From NCBI GenBank assembly GCA_003707065.3, contig PPXM03000012.1:1-64000 (forward strand): a DNA stretch of 64,000 bases, given 5' to 3'. Shown here piece by piece: positions 23,358 to 36,149 of this stretch. The DNA is from Trigonopsis variabilis. Taxonomy: Eukaryota > Ascomycota > Trigonopsidomycetes > Trigonopsidales > Trigonopsidaceae. Numbering within the stretch: position 1 is the stretch's first letter; every line of letters starts with the position of its first letter. Under the pieces are notes generated by a model. That model saw only the letters and a program-made list of their open reading frames with translations, did not search any database and was not told the DNA's origin. The translations under genes and the position numbers were made by a program.

Positions 23358-25305
23358 CGTAAAGGATCCCCTCTAAGAGAAATAACCCTGTGCTGTGTTG
23401 AAATTGGACGAGGTGCCATCACATATTTATTAGCAAGACACTTTGGACCTCATTGCCAATCCACAATAGAGAACCGGCAATTTGGAAGAGAGAAGAGATA
23501 TTTGGTCCGCATAACGGCCGTAATTTACTCGTCCTATTTCTTCTTCTGGAAGTACAGTGCTGTATTTGGAAAACTGAAATGGGACATAATGGAAATTCTA
23601 GCCGTATACCTATAGATTCCACAATGGATCTATCGGGAAACAACCTCAAAAGGCTTAAGTTTCACAGGCGTGATATGACTGAAGATATAAGCTCTTTGAA
23701 ATAAAATAAAAAAAAAGGCGGCTAGTAAGGTCTCATAATAAAAGGATAGATAACCCGCATTGACGTCTCAGTCTTGGTGACCAGTTAAAAGCTCGATAAA
23801 CCTAGCTCATCTTCAGTTTTACATCTGCCTTCTTTGACAAAAGTTATCAATTATTCCAATATAAGCAAGAGGAGTTACTCATCTCAGGAATCAGACCGTC
23901 CAAACTAGGAAACTCTTTGAAACTCTTTGAGAGAGTAACACCGTTATCGCCAGCAAAGAGATGGTCAAGGCTGGTTGGTTGCCTTTGAGGCTATCCCATT
24001 TAGTTCGAGGGGGGTATACAACCACTTCAGGACTGCTCATGGTGATACACTTGAACGGTTCTCTTCACGAATTGAAGACTGAGAACACTAAATGGGGGTT
24101 TTCTCTCTTGCAACCTACTTGCTGGACTTGTTAAATTTCACGTAAACGTTGGCGTCCTCGGTTTCTTAATATCAGCATGGCATATCTTGTATTCCAACGA
24201 AAGGCTTAGTTGAAGGTTTCCTGTTCTGTCCAAACTGTTCACCTTTTTCCGGAAAACTCCGCCTAACAATGGGACCGAATCGGACTAAAAGAGAATACTC
24301 ATGTCTCTGTGAGTTGACTTAGAGGATGGGTACACGAAATGACTCTGTCTTCAACTAAAAGAGTTGGCCTATATTAGCATTAATTGACATTGATTGTAGT
24401 GATTACCATAATTAGCATGTATGCGCTAACTCTTGGGGCTAGCAGTTTTCCCGTGTCGCGACTGGTGAAGCACTTGTCCTTAGAGTGTAACGACTAAGCC
24501 ATCCGATTGCAGGACTGCCGATCTGTAAGCTGAGCGCGTTGATTATGTCAGTAACACGCTGCCACATCCGAGGAGTTTGCGTCGCAAGCATAAACATTTG
24601 TCCCGTTTGCTGTATGTTCGTACCTATACGGTTCTTTAGGAACCAGAGGCCAGAATGAACATCACGCTACTTCTTTTGGAGAAAACACCGCCGGATAATA
24701 TTGTGCGACAAGTCACTGAGAGTTAAAGAAACTGAATTGAATGCCTTAGTCTAAAAGAAATCCCTTATAACACTTTCTCAGTTTCGTGACTCTATTTATT
24801 TTTAGGAATAAAAGCGTATTTCTACGTGATCCGACTGTCAAACAAACTAAGAACCGTTTAATTTTGGTTCGTACTAGGCTTGAACGTAATCTCCTCAACG
24901 GTGGGATGATCCAATAGTAATCACTAAAGTCTTTCCGCGGCTACTTAGGAAAGGAAGTAGAAAAAATATTTTCTACCTTCCGAAAATCCCTTCCAATGTG
25001 GAATACAGCTTTCCTCACGGCTGCAATAAAGGACCGATTTGGAAATTTCAACCCTTTTTGCAAGTACGGTCTTTACAGAAGATCGGAAATATTCGCTAAC
25101 AATGTCTGCATCATATTGATCAGTCAAATTGCAAACCGTGACTGTATTCCTATTGAGATTCAGCTCTTATTGAAAAAATAAAAGGAACCCAAGTTGAAAT
25201 ATCCTAGCCTTACCGTTCCTTTGCCGTTATCAGAACGTCTATTGGCTCTTGTTCTTCTGAGCGATATTCGCACATGAAATTTGCTCAACCCTTACAGAGG
25301 ATTGT
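23358..25305. other. Upstream region of the surface-protein gene, otherwise empty
   Basis: A minus-strand AATAAATATG element near 23424-23433 could serve the surface-protein promoter. Plus frames of 118 and 83 residues at 23259-23704 overlap exon 1 and are shadows. Beyond 23.7 kb I see no gene; short frames at 24945-25181 overlap on opposite strands. Confidence 0.4.
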
Positions 25306-25455
25306 CGCATACTTATGGCTCGCCGGATCGTCCAAGAACAGGCCAAACCAATTTTGAAACGTCGTCAGCGGTTACTTCGCTTATCCACTTTTGGATCTCT
25401 TTACGATCGGTAATAGACCAGCCGGCGTTTGTAGAATGATCGAGAAATTTCAAAC
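25306..25455 (-). pseudogene. Possible short coding remnant, unknown
   Basis: A minus-strand frame reads GWSITDRKEIQKWISE and DDVSKLVWPVLG before a stop. The amphipathic, charged composition is unlike the surrounding translated noise. No family is recognised and no start or splice partner is evident. Confidence 0.2.
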
Positions 25456-28400
25456 AGATTGATCAGTCATTCCTGTGGTGGTTTGTGGTTTTTTTATATC
25501 CAAGATGCAATGTCTCCCGGTTCTTGTTGCACACCCCACTGGAGGTAAGGAAGAGTCCTCAAGTGATCACAGTCAATAATGAGATGTGTACAGATTATTT
25601 TTGTTCACTAAACTTTACTGACATTTAAATGGGTCAACAAGAAGCTAACATATGTATCCGTGAGAGTCCGGCAGAGTGTGATATATTTCCTTCCAAAGCA
25701 AAAAGCACATCAAGTGGAGTGGGATTTATCTATTTACTGTCACTAATCACACATTGCCGCGTCTTTCCTCACAGTCAGGTTTGTGAACAAACACCCTTTC
25801 TGAGAAATGAATAGCTTGCATCTTTGACGTATGATAACTTGCTCTTGCTCCACTTTCCATACCAATATGCAGGTGATTCCCTAAAATTTATTAGCTAGAA
25901 GGAAATCCAAAGACAAAGAATAATCAGTGTATCCTACAGATATATCCTTGAACTTGACGGCTTGGCAATTTCACAAGCCACGGCTGAGATAGGGAAAAGG
26001 CGGCCCCTCCACATTGTTTCCCCGGTGGTCGGTACGCCGTTAACTCCAAATTAGGGTTTTAGAATTCTGGCTTCACATCGTACAGGCGATTCACTTTAAA
26101 CATTCCGCATTGGCTGGATAGAGCCGCATCTTGAGAGTTCTGAATTCCACGCTTCTATTGTGCCTTGTGCCCAACATACAAGAGTATCTTTTCTATTTCT
26201 TCAACCTGGGTTTCTTTGCTTCAGAACAGTTCCATGTTCCTGATCCCACCATTCCAACTGTAGGGACACTTGCGCTGACAGCGTTCGATTGTTGTCTGCC
26301 AAGAATTTCAATGGCCCTCAATGGTGTTCTTCAAACCAGAGATCGGGCCGATGCCGCATTAGGCGATCCGTTTCTCAAACGGTTGAGTCGTTCATCCATT
26401 ATTGACACACTCAGCCACGTTATCGTCCCTATAGTTAACCCAACTCAAGATCACAAATCCATTGTCTGAATACGCTAATTTATGAATCGAAAACTTGAAT
26501 TTCTCTGTCGGCCAAAAAATAGCCTATTTTGGTCAGCGGAAAGGTAAGGCTTGTTATCAGTGATGCTTAACATGTCGTCATCGTCGCCTTTCTCTTATAG
26601 AATCGCTGCTCATGGTTGGGTCTTATATTGAGCAACGCAAGAGGGCTTTATCAAGGAAAAAGCCTCCCTTCTTGCAATACTTGCAATAGGATCCAAGCTC
26701 TTGGGTTTCTGGCTAGTTGCTTTCACATGGCCATCCCACGAGTTCATTTCGGGCTTCTTTTGTAATCACTTTTGTCAATAACCTTCTTGAAGACTCTTTC
26801 CTAGAAGAAGCATGGTTCTGGCAACTTCTATAGAGGCCAAAGCCATGAGCCATGGCTATAGCGCAGACCAGCTGTGCATTTCACACACTACTGAACGAAA
26901 GATGTCGTAGATCTGTTGCATATTAAAAGATAAATCAGACACAGTAAGAGAAAAGAAAGTTCATAGCTCTTTCAGCCATTGTTGTTATCCCATTGTATCG
27001 CAGAAAGAAAACTCATCTGGTTTGTTAATGCAAGGCCAGAAGTGTTTACCGTGCAAGCGAAGGTTGACTTTTCTAGCAATAGGGCTGTCTCTTATGGTCG
27101 CAATGAGGGGATAATATACTGTAGGCGAAAAGAAAATATAAAGATGACTATTAGAAATATAACTTTAAAATGAAACTGAGAACATTAGCAATGAGGGACA
27201 GACAGTGGAATATATGATCTGAAGAAATGCTACATATATAAGAGTATTTTCGTCAGGTACCTGCAAAAGGCGCCATTTTTTGTCTGAGCTCTTTAGCTAT
27301 CTCTTTTTCGTATCATTCATTCACAAAATTTAGCCTGCCATTATAACCATAGATTCAGGACAACATCCGTAGAGCTGCGCAGAGCTGCACCAATTTCTCA
27401 GTCCTAGGGACCTCACTGGCAATAATGGAAAAGAATAGACCGATAAGATAAGCTCTTTAGATGGCTCCTCGTTGCTACTCTGTTATACCAGTAAACCTCT
27501 CACGTGGCTTTTTTTTGTGTTTTATATGCACAATCGCCGTTCCAATTCGCCATATGTATTGTGAACAGAGAGCACAACAATTTCATGAGACATTCTCATA
27601 TTCTCCAGTTCCTCACTTCAACAGAATAACACTGGAGTGATACAGATACCATAGCGTCAAAAGCCTCGGCCATGACCGAATGACAAAGAACCAAATGAGA
27701 TCTTCTAAAGATATACTCCCAAACTTGCTCTTGCATTGAAAAAAGGCTTTCATGCATGGTTTTTTCAAGTTTCCGGCGATGAAATATCGCTAACATCGTT
27801 GGGGATCGTGATAAACAAAAGGGGTGTCAACTGGCTCATGGAGAACACTTAGCGTCTATCGAGCCTCTGAGATGCGTGTGACATCACATTAGAAGAAATG
27901 ATATTTGTATTTTATCCGAAATAGAACATTATATCTGCTCAACAAAATCGCTAGGTCTAACACTTGAATGTCAATAGTTTCACTCTACTCATTTATAATA
28001 CCTTTGGAAAGTCATCCAATAGAGCACCTCTCAACTGTAACATCTTAACATCTTATTGATATCCTTGAGATGTTCAGCCCAGATCAGTCTTCATGGTGGA
28101 TTGTATGCTTTATCTAGTTTGAAACTGGGGTCTTTAGTGATGCCACACGCAGTTGTAATCATCAACTTGGATAAAGAAAAATAGCAAGCCATCTATCGAC
28201 TTTATTCAGATAATCAACAAAACACTTGAGTGTACAGTTTGGAAACAGAAGTCAATGTGCCGCAGTAGAGATTTTTATGGGACGCAAATCCCGTTGTCAG
28301 GTGACATTCTTTGACAGTCAGTGCACGTGTATCGGTTACAAGCGTCTAATCAAGCAACAAAAATTTGAAGATGGAAAGTACTCTGGTGAGATTTCTCCTA

Positions 28401-29040
28401 TTGTCTCTAGTTAACGATCCCACTTATATTATACGGACTATTCTTGCTACCATTATATATGCGGACTGAAGGTTTCAGACAGTTGCTAGAGAGCATATCA
28501 GACGGTACTGACTGACTAGATCGCTTTTTTGCAAGACTTGAGCAATACTTTATCCATACATTAAATTTATGATGTATAACAAGTAGAGTTCTATCAAGTA
28601 CTTTTCTCATTTTTGTAGCGGACAGTCGAACATGCTTGTCGCAAGGGAGAAGAAGAACGAATAGGACTCTCATACTATCTACATCTATCCGATATTGGTA
28701 GCACTGTCTGATATTTTGAAGATCTATATGGTAATTGAGCCCCAGAGCCGGACGAGGGCCAAAAGAACTCTGTTGGTTTCAAGATCCTCACTGTCTGCAT
28801 GGTGGCAATTCTGAAGCATCGCTTCTAGACATTATTGCCTATAACATGCAAAATTGACAAAAACAACTTATTTAAATTGCAGACCAAATTTTACTACTGT
28901 TAAGTTCTGAGGGTCACGCATGAGCTTGGACGAATGACGAAAACGGAATGAAAATAGTCAAGGAATGCCAGGAAGAAGGTCTCTTCCACAAATAAAGCTC
29001 CTCATTATGATAATCACAGTGGCGAGTGCTCGAGTTCCCC
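25456..29040. other. Large gene desert
   Basis: The longest frame is 112 residues on plus (26131-26469, with the segment VPDPTIPTVGTLALTAFDCC). Its hydrophobic start is not a convincing signal peptide and I know no homologue. It could be a decayed exon. The remainder shows only frames shorter than 90 residues on both strands, and no RNA gene. Confidence 0.4.
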
Positions 29041-29049
29041 GGCTAAATT

Positions 29050-29160
29050 TTATGAAATTGGAAGTTCCGTCCCATTTAACGAGGGTCAATACACAACATC
29101 AAAAAAATACTGGTTTGGAATAGCTCCAAGTGTGTCACATATATACGCTCAGAGTGAATA
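29050..29160 (-). repeat. Third, worst copy of the repeat at 1320 and 3620
   Basis: GAGGGTCAATACACAACATC aligns with GGCCAATATGTAACATC at 3.6 kb, and the CATATATACGCTCAGAG stretch with its AAACGAAGAGG block. Orientation is the same as the other copies. The minus reading carries a stop in the YWPL motif. Confidence 0.4.
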
Positions 29161-29164
29161 GTAA

Positions 29165-31348
29165 GTTCTAGAGAGACGAAAGTGTCATACTTGTCCTAAC
29201 GGCGGACAGCGCAAGGGCAAGAAATATGAAACAGACGGCAGGCTTTTTGACAACAAGCAGTTTACACATCCTCTCAAAGGAAATGAGCGATATTCTGTGA
29301 TCCTTGAATGATTTCACAGTCTAGCGCACATACCCGCTTAGAATAATGTTGCTTATAGTATTTCTTAAAGATGACAGATAAATGAGCGTTGCTGAAAGCT
29401 TTGCAAAAAAACACTACGATTGTATTATATTAATTCATGCTAGAAATTCCTGGGCCTTGGATAGATGTTTTTTTCCCAGCAGTCGGTGTTTTACTTCATA
29501 AAAGAACCTACAGTCAAAAATAATCCACAGGTGTTTGAGGTGAGAAAAGACATAGGACTTGGCTTAGGGAGGCATGCATGCTTCTTTTACAAAGGTCCTT
29601 CTTTTGAGCGTACATGTTGCGATCAGAAGCAGAGCCTCTTCCTCGGCATTTTTTTTGTGTAAAGTTTGCGCTTTCTCAGCAACATTAATTCTGCTGTGGG
29701 TGGCTAGCAGCTGACCTGATCTCAAATATTTGGACCAGGAAAGAACTGCAGGGAAACCCTTTGGAGATTGTATTCTCCCGAACACCTCTACCAATGATGG
29801 CAATGGTCCTCAGTTGGAATAGTTAGAATATTGATAGAGTAGATATTTATGGTATCGAATAACTGAATAACTTTTACTACGACAATGGAACAGAAGACGA
29901 GTCACCAAATATACTCGAGGTCGGCGTTAAATCTCCAGTGTCCATTAACTTTTTCATTGACAGTTAATAGATTGAGTGACATTTTTTCCCATTACGAACT
30001 CTTCACTTTTTACCACTATTTTCTGATTAAAGATGGCACATGAGGGCTATCACAGTCTGACAACGTCGTACGATAAAGAGCGGTTTAGAATTAGCACCTT
30101 CTGACCCCAGTTGTCCATTAGATATCCTAATGGACAATAGCAATCTGTGAATATATAGTCATCATAGGATGTGCAAGATGAGACTTGCAGTCTGTGTGAT
30201 TTGGACTTTGTTGACAGGCACGACTTAAAGGCACAGATCGGACTTTCGACCTGCTTGTGGGACCTCATACCGAGGCTGGACATTAGTATATCCCCTTGCC
30301 AGAATTCGCAAACAATAAGTTAACACATACAAACAGGCCGCGCGCCGTTCTCCGAGACAGCCTACAAGAACACGCAGTTCCCGCTTGCCAAAGATCACCA
30401 TATTTGAGCATCGCTCCCTTTGGACACAAATGTTATTCTTTGCATGCCTCTAAGATATTCAGATATTATTTCAGAGCCTAAGCCGGTTCTATCACAAACT
30501 TGAGTTCCTCTGCGATCTTATATAGAACAAAAAAAGAGTAATGGGTGCATGGAGATGCTTAAAAACACGTGGAGACTTTAACCGCAAGGCTTCGGTGCCT
30601 TCTAGTGTGGATCCCTTAAGAAGACTTCGGTGATCAAGCGTACCAATTCAAATTAGCAGAACCATCACGAATTGAAGAAAACAGCGGGAATAATCTTCTC
30701 TAAATTATATTGGAAATTGAAATTGACTAGAAAGGGTTACATTTGCTGACATATCAACTTTAAACGAGGATATATCTAGCATAGAGTTTCTTCGGATGGA
30801 TGCGACCTCAACCTACAGCTGGGGTTCCCGGAAACCTACTTAACCTAAGGAGTAAGTCTACCACCATAAAGAGATCTATCAAGCAAATAGATTGAGTGAG
30901 AGATGAGTGAACGTTGTGGTTATCAACCTTCGCCATGCACTTCCAGTTGCTGTTACAGAATTGGCCGCAACCACGGAGGCCTGACCGGACGGGAACGACT
31001 GGATCGAGTCAGCTTGTTAGAATATCGGAAGATATAAACTCAACCCAGGCAAAAAGTTGTCTACAAATATGTGTAATTAAATAAGAAAGACAAAGACGTA
31101 TGCTTACAGATTTGCGCTCACATCGTAACATTAATTGATTGTTGATATTAATACAACGCATTCTACTGACTCTACAAGCGACTAGAAATATTGACGAATC
31201 GACGAGGTCAAGTTTTACTGGAAAAAAATGGTGAAAAACAACCAAATCATTGATAGCATATCCTTCTATAAACCGTTCCTTGGCAGCTACAGCCGTCGCC
31301 TCTATATCGACGGGCATTGAGCCAAGCCAATCACGTAAACTGTGTTAT
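29165..31348. other. No gene recognised
   Basis: A 102-residue minus frame at 31009-31317 begins with an ATG (MPVDIEATAVAAKERF) just downstream of the methyltransferase gene. It might be a small unknown gene, but it has no support beyond length. Other frames are shorter and mutually overlapping. Confidence 0.35.
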
Positions 31349-32638
31349 TCAAGAGTAGATATATCCTCTGTTAAACGGATACTGTGACTGGCATCCTCTC
31401 AGGCCAGTAGCCGTTTCCCCTGTCTCGAGGTTTCCGTTCGGCTTGGTCGCCAGAACTTGGTACAGATAAACCCACCTCTGCTCAAAACCGACCGCACAGC
31501 CGGCCAAGTATACTCTATAAGCACGAAGAACTTTATCTCCGACCATTTGACGTGCTTTTTCTAGATTCTTTTCCAGACGATCCGACCATTCCCACAGAGT
31601 CCTGCCATAATGAGGACGGAGATCTTCCACATCGACTACCTCAAAACCACATTCGGCCATAAACCTGAGAGCAAGAGAGATATGAATCAATTCACCTCCT
31701 GGAAATATATATTTATCAATAAATGATCCCATATTGGCCCCGAGCGACTCATTGGTGAGTTTTGAGCTGGTGATGCCATGATTCAGAAGCATACCCCCTG
31801 GCTTTAGAAGCGAGTATAAAGTACTGAAATAAGTATCCATCATAGCTAAACCGACGTGCTCAAACATGCCGACCGAGGCGATCTTATCATATCTTCTGTC
31901 GCCAAGCTCGCGATAGTCACATAAAAAGACCTCGACGCGACCCTGTAGGCCCTTTTCTTCGATTAAATTAGTCATGTGCTTGAATTGAGACTTGGATACA
32001 GTTATACCTGTAGCAAAGACCTTGTATTTCTCAGCTGCCCACATTACCAGTGCTCCCCAGCCGGCGCCAACGTCGAGAAAGTGTTCGCCGGGCTTGAGGA
32101 GAAGCTTACGGCAGATCAAATCTAGCTTTGCGTCTTGTGCTTGAGCTAGAGAATATTCCTTCTTGAAGAAATACGCACAAGAGTATAATTTTTTAGGATC
32201 CAGCCAGAGGGAGAAAAAATCGTCCGAGATGTCGTAATGAAACTGAACATGTCTAGTGCCTCGGAATATGGAGTGATTATACCAAGAATACACATATCTA
32301 AGGCAATTGAATATTCCCAATCGTATAACCAGCCTCGTCATCCACGAAGGAGACTCGCTGACAGGGTCATTGGCAGTGACCTCAAGAAGAGATGTACCAG
32401 TCCGCATCAAGTCTCTCATATCCCCATCGATATCGACCTCACCTTCGACATAGTCACTTGCAATACTGCCAATGTTTCCGAAGGCCACGTCAGCTAGAAC
32501 TTTGTACTTGTGGATCCAAACCACCACGTGAGCGTCATCAACGCTACATCCCAATCGTCGCTTGTCTGGTAAAATGACGGCAGCTGGAACAGACAATTGG
32601 TTCAATAAACTGTCTAAATGCCTCTGTTGCGAAAACAT
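31349..32638 (-). CDS. Cyclopropane-fatty-acyl-phospholipid synthase-like SAM methyltransferase
   Basis: A 429-residue intronless protein of the CFA/mycolic-acid cyclopropane synthase family. Members transfer a methylene or methyl group from S-adenosylmethionine to double bonds of membrane lipid acyl chains. The small N-terminal lipid-binding domain is present (DYVEGEVDIDGD at 62-73). HYDISDDFFSLWLDP (134-148) and YSCAYF (152-157) precede the SAM-binding FLDVGAGWGAL (187-197). They are followed by ATGITVSKSQ, DYRELG (241-246), VGMFEHVG (256-263), LKPGGMLLNHGIT and FIDKYIFPGGEL (306-317). Length is close to that of bacterial CFA synthases with a short extra tail. No introns interrupt it, although most multi-domain genes here are spliced. 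The family is patchy in fungi, so bacterial ancestry is plausible. No neighbour suggests a shared pathway. Confidence 0.9.
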   Translation of the reverse strand: MFSQQRHLDSLLNQLSVPAAVILPDKRRLGCSVDDAHVVVWIHKYKVLADVAFGNIGSIASDYVEGEVDIDGDMRDLMRTGTSLLEVTANDPVSESPSWMTRLVIRLGIFNCLRYVYSWYNHSIFRGTRHVQFHYDISDDFFSLWLDPKKLYSCAYFFKKEYSLAQAQDAKLDLICRKLLLKPGEHFLDVGAGWGALVMWAAEKYKVFATGITVSKSQFKHMTNLIEEKGLQGRVEVFLCDYRELGDRRYDKIASVGMFEHVGLAMMDTYFSTLYSLLKPGGMLLNHGITSSKLTNESLGANMGSFIDKYIFPGGELIHISLALRFMAECGFEVVDVEDLRPHYGRTLWEWSDRLEKNLEKARQMVGDKVLRAYRVYLAGCAVGFEQRWVYLYQVLATKPNGNLETGETATGLRGCQSQYPFNRGYIYS

Positions 32639-33679
32639 TAAGGGAAGGGTTCTAGCAAGCGTGTTTTAGGCGCTTGCGGCTTAGTCAACCAGATTAAGCT
32701 TTCTTCCTATCAGCTAGATAGGATATGATCGGGGAGCTAAGTGGTTCTACGCTACCCGAAGCCATATTCTTTTGTCCTTGCATGTCTGAAGTCTTTGCCA
32801 CCATGTTCCTCCCTTCAAGTCAGATAAGGAGCCATTCCAGTAGGATGCCTTCATGTCCTGAAAAAAATACCTGACTAAGATGTATTAAATAATAGTTTTC
32901 CTATCACTTGGTGTTCTAAATCATCTGGATGCTATCATTGTGCCGGACGGCGTTGGTTAACAGTTGCGGCCGGCTAAGGCACGGCACGTATAAGATGGCT
33001 CAGCGCCTGGCTCCACATTGTTTATCCATTGTTCATCGCGTGCTTTGGCACCCAGATTGTGACCATTCTTCCATCGTAGCACCTTTTAAAAAGTCTAGTC
33101 AGGATGAAACAATATCCTTCTATACCAGAGTCTTTTCGAATTAGTTAAAGTGTGTTTCTCCCCATTGTTGTGGACCTGCAGCAGCCAGGGAGATGGCTCT
33201 GATAGGCGGTGCTACAGATATCTTTTTCTACTACAGAAAAGACGCTAGTCGAACCTACACGCCAATCTACGATTGCCAATATATAGACCTTCTAATGGCA
33301 TTTGTAGCTAGTTTATCTGATGACAATGACTTTAGTCTCTGGCCATCCAATAAAGATGTCCAAACTCTCCCGTTTAGTAGACACCGGCCAAAAAGGATTG
33401 AGGCCCACGAAATAAGCGCGGTGTGAAGCGAGTGATGCCTTGCTCCCATATACAACTCAAATATAATCTTCATTATTCATCTGGGCAACTTATGTTTTAA
33501 TATAGAGGTTAAGAACCCATAATTATGTGAAAAAACCAATGAGCCTATCATATAGCGTCTTGAATTGCAAGAACTGTTAGAAACCTATCTTTGACTAAAA
33601 AAACAGACTCTCTTCCAGCAAAATCCGATCATGATAGAGTCGGAAGATGGAATGGTATACAAGGAATGCTACCATTTGC
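32639..33679. other. Upstream of methyltransferase, no gene
   Basis: The promoter of the minus-strand methyltransferase must lie at the left end. A 77-residue plus frame and a 68-residue minus frame at 33193-33473 overlap and are not convincing. Confidence 0.4.
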
Positions 33680-34520
33680 TCATAAACATATCTATCTTTT
33701 TATTCATATTATACAGCTTTCACAGTTCTTTTTGTAACGGCCACTAGAACACGGAGAACCGGACGTAATTCTGTTCATCTGCTGGTCAGTGGAAGGTTAT
33801 CCACGTAGCACAGGACTACTTCGTAAGGCCGGGACCGTTTATCTAGAAACGATTCCGACCTATACGAGGTAACAGTACTACTGGAGAAGAAACTCCCCGC
33901 AACGAGAGACATGAGGTTGGAGCTCACAGGCGGAAAAGGTATGATTTTTCAGAAAAATACAACGGTACTGAGTGCATTGTTTCGAAAACGAGCTTTGCAA
34001 TAGTCTTCAACAGTCCGCTTGAATGTTGGTTTCCTTAGAACATCGCGTACCTCCATCAACTATTAGTCTTCAAGCATATACCAACCATACCAACACCCAA
34101 GGAAAATACCGTCTCAGTCTAGAAGGAATAATCATTTTTATTTCAAAAAAAACATATAACGAACAACGCCGTGCCGAAAATATATCAGCCGTTTGTACCG
34201 TTTACTGAATTTTCCAGATCCAACAGACATCCTTTTCGACGCTCAAGATTATAACCAATATTTTTCAAGCGCACATTCCCGTGGAGTATTCCCAATTCGA
34301 ACATGTAATAATAGTCTTTTTTCAGATTCCATAACCCTGTCAAACGTACCTTTTATAGCATCACGCAGGCGATGGGTTACAGGAGACAGTTTCTGCCTCA
34401 ATACGGGCATCAAAATCCTGCACCATAGAAATACTACACTTGTCCTCTTATGTAGCTGATATATTGAGCAAAAACAAATGCTCAAATATATTTTTTCCAT
34501 TTCATGCCACAATGGGAATA
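33680..34520 (-). pseudogene. Second FunK1-like kinase relic
   Basis: It aligns by eye with the relic at 4.0-4.5 kb in the same orientation. Shared blocks are TTCATATTATACAG near 33700 and 3965, GTGCCGAAAAT at 34171 and 4259, CAATATTTTTCAA at 34256 and 4352 with a nearby GGAGTATTCCCAA against GAAGTATTCCCAA, and the LRDA-KG peptide (34340-34390 against 4430-4480). Frames are heavily interrupted and no catalytic loop can be read through, so it is older or faster decaying than the first copy. Confidence 0.55.
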
Positions 34521-34901
34521 CTAGTGACTGCTAAATGGTACGTCTGATGGCCAAACGGATCAAACCGTACCGACTGTAAAAGATCCTGCTCATATCTAGT
34601 AGTTTTGCATGACATTTTTTGTCGACTGAAAGACGGATTATTTTTACTTGGGTATTCCAAAAATTCAAATCGGGGATCACTCGCAGTCAAAAGTGAGTCT
34701 ACCGCATCAAAACGCAACTGACATATTTCCAGACGTAGTTGTCCAAAGCAAGGTCGTTGGCATAATGTCTAAGACATTATGGCTATCAATGAGGATATTA
34801 TAACAATATCCCACACGCATCCTCTTCATTTTCCGTATGAGCTCGAGAGGCAAGACTTTCTTTTCAAGTTCGAACGAGCTGTCCAACGACGATTTAGGCA
34901 A
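34502..34901 (-). pseudogene. Decayed coding sequence, probably upstream part of the kinase relic
   Basis: Two abutting minus frames read KKVLPLELIRKMKRMRVG and then RFDAVDSLLTASDPRFEFLE with RFDPFGHQTYHLAV. The composition is protein-like and the order suits an N-terminal region of the kinase relic. I cannot match it to the first copy. Confidence 0.3.
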
Positions 34902-36149
34902 AGAGTGCTAGATTGCCATAATTCAAAGGTTATGACTATTGAGGAAAGGACCGATTGGATAGGTATCATGGAGTAAACGACATAGGATTTTCTCTCTCGG
35001 ATCAAGCCGCACTAGTCTCTTTGTCTTTATTCATCAGGCTTAAAAAGCTCCCTTTGGTAATTGATATTATTGTGACTTATGGTTACTTTTGGCGTATTCC
35101 AATAAACCTTAGTTAGAAGGTTCATGCATGATAATTAAAAAGTTTTCGAAGGAATGATGTTTGGTCTAATTGGGCCAAGCGTTTTATAGTGTGAGCCGCG
35201 CTGACAGTGCATGAATGTCTTTACATTTCACCGTTGATCCTTATCCTCACCTTTTTAAAGGCTTTCGGCATGTTTACAGTAAGTGGGATACTATCTGAGA
35301 CGCTTCCCCTTACTGGAATTATCTTCTTTAACCGGGTCTTTCTCACGTCGCTTATTTACATTTTGTTAAATGACTCGCACTCTGTACGCAGTACTGCTTA
35401 GGGGTTTGTTTGTGGTGCAAAGACAGGCCTGTTTCTTTCCCACTTACAGTCATGTTATGTGCAGTTGTAGAGTACGTAGACTACTGACCAAATGTCGATC
35501 TTTTAGACCTATAGAGATCTGCAGAAAAGGTCTTACATCATCAACTTACCAAGGCAATTTTTTATGTCGCTGCCCGTGATCTATAGTTGTGGGGTGACTT
35601 GGACGTTTAAGAAAAAGAACAATGTCTGTATACAAGGGACATTATTCAAGGGACATAAATGTAAAGGACATAAATGCACTTGTGTTGCGCCGTAAATTGC
35701 CAAAGAGGAAAGCAAATCATTGTCTCAACCATGAATCCTGGTGCGCAGGACGCCGCTCATGTCTTTCACTTACTTTCTTGTGAACTATTAGGGAGTTGCA
35801 TGCATGTTGCCGGTCGACCCGGGCCGGATTTCTGTTCGTCGGATGTGGAACTCGGCTCCTTGTGGTAGAAATATTTGCGTAGCATTCGCAAGTATGCGAG
35901 TGGGGAGTCTGGGAATAGCCGGTGACCATTTTCACACATGCAGTAACCAAATAATGGCAACTGACGACAAACAATTATGTTAGTGAGCCTTTCACGTGAC
36001 ATATGAACTAATCTCAATGCGTTGATATTCGCTCACTTAAGTGAAACAGCGGTCAGCAGCTAAAGTAAAGAGTATTCTTGGCAGGAGAACAGTCACACAG
36101 GATGTCTCTGCAGAAAATTACTCGAGCGGATATCGTCTTCTCTGCAGAC
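34902..36149. other. No gene; short direct repeat at 35625-35672
   Basis: GGGACAT-AT-CAAGGGACATAAATGTAAAGGACATAAATG contains three imperfect copies of a GGACATAAATG-like unit around 35637-35672. The stretch 35800-36000 is unusually GC-rich (CCGGTCGACCCGGGCCGG) but carries no supported gene. Confidence 0.35.

Noticed and set aside
26131-26469. 112-residue frame as a secreted protein
   Set aside because: The hydrophobic start has charged and aromatic breaks, no homology is recognised, and it lies in a gene desert. Length alone is not enough.
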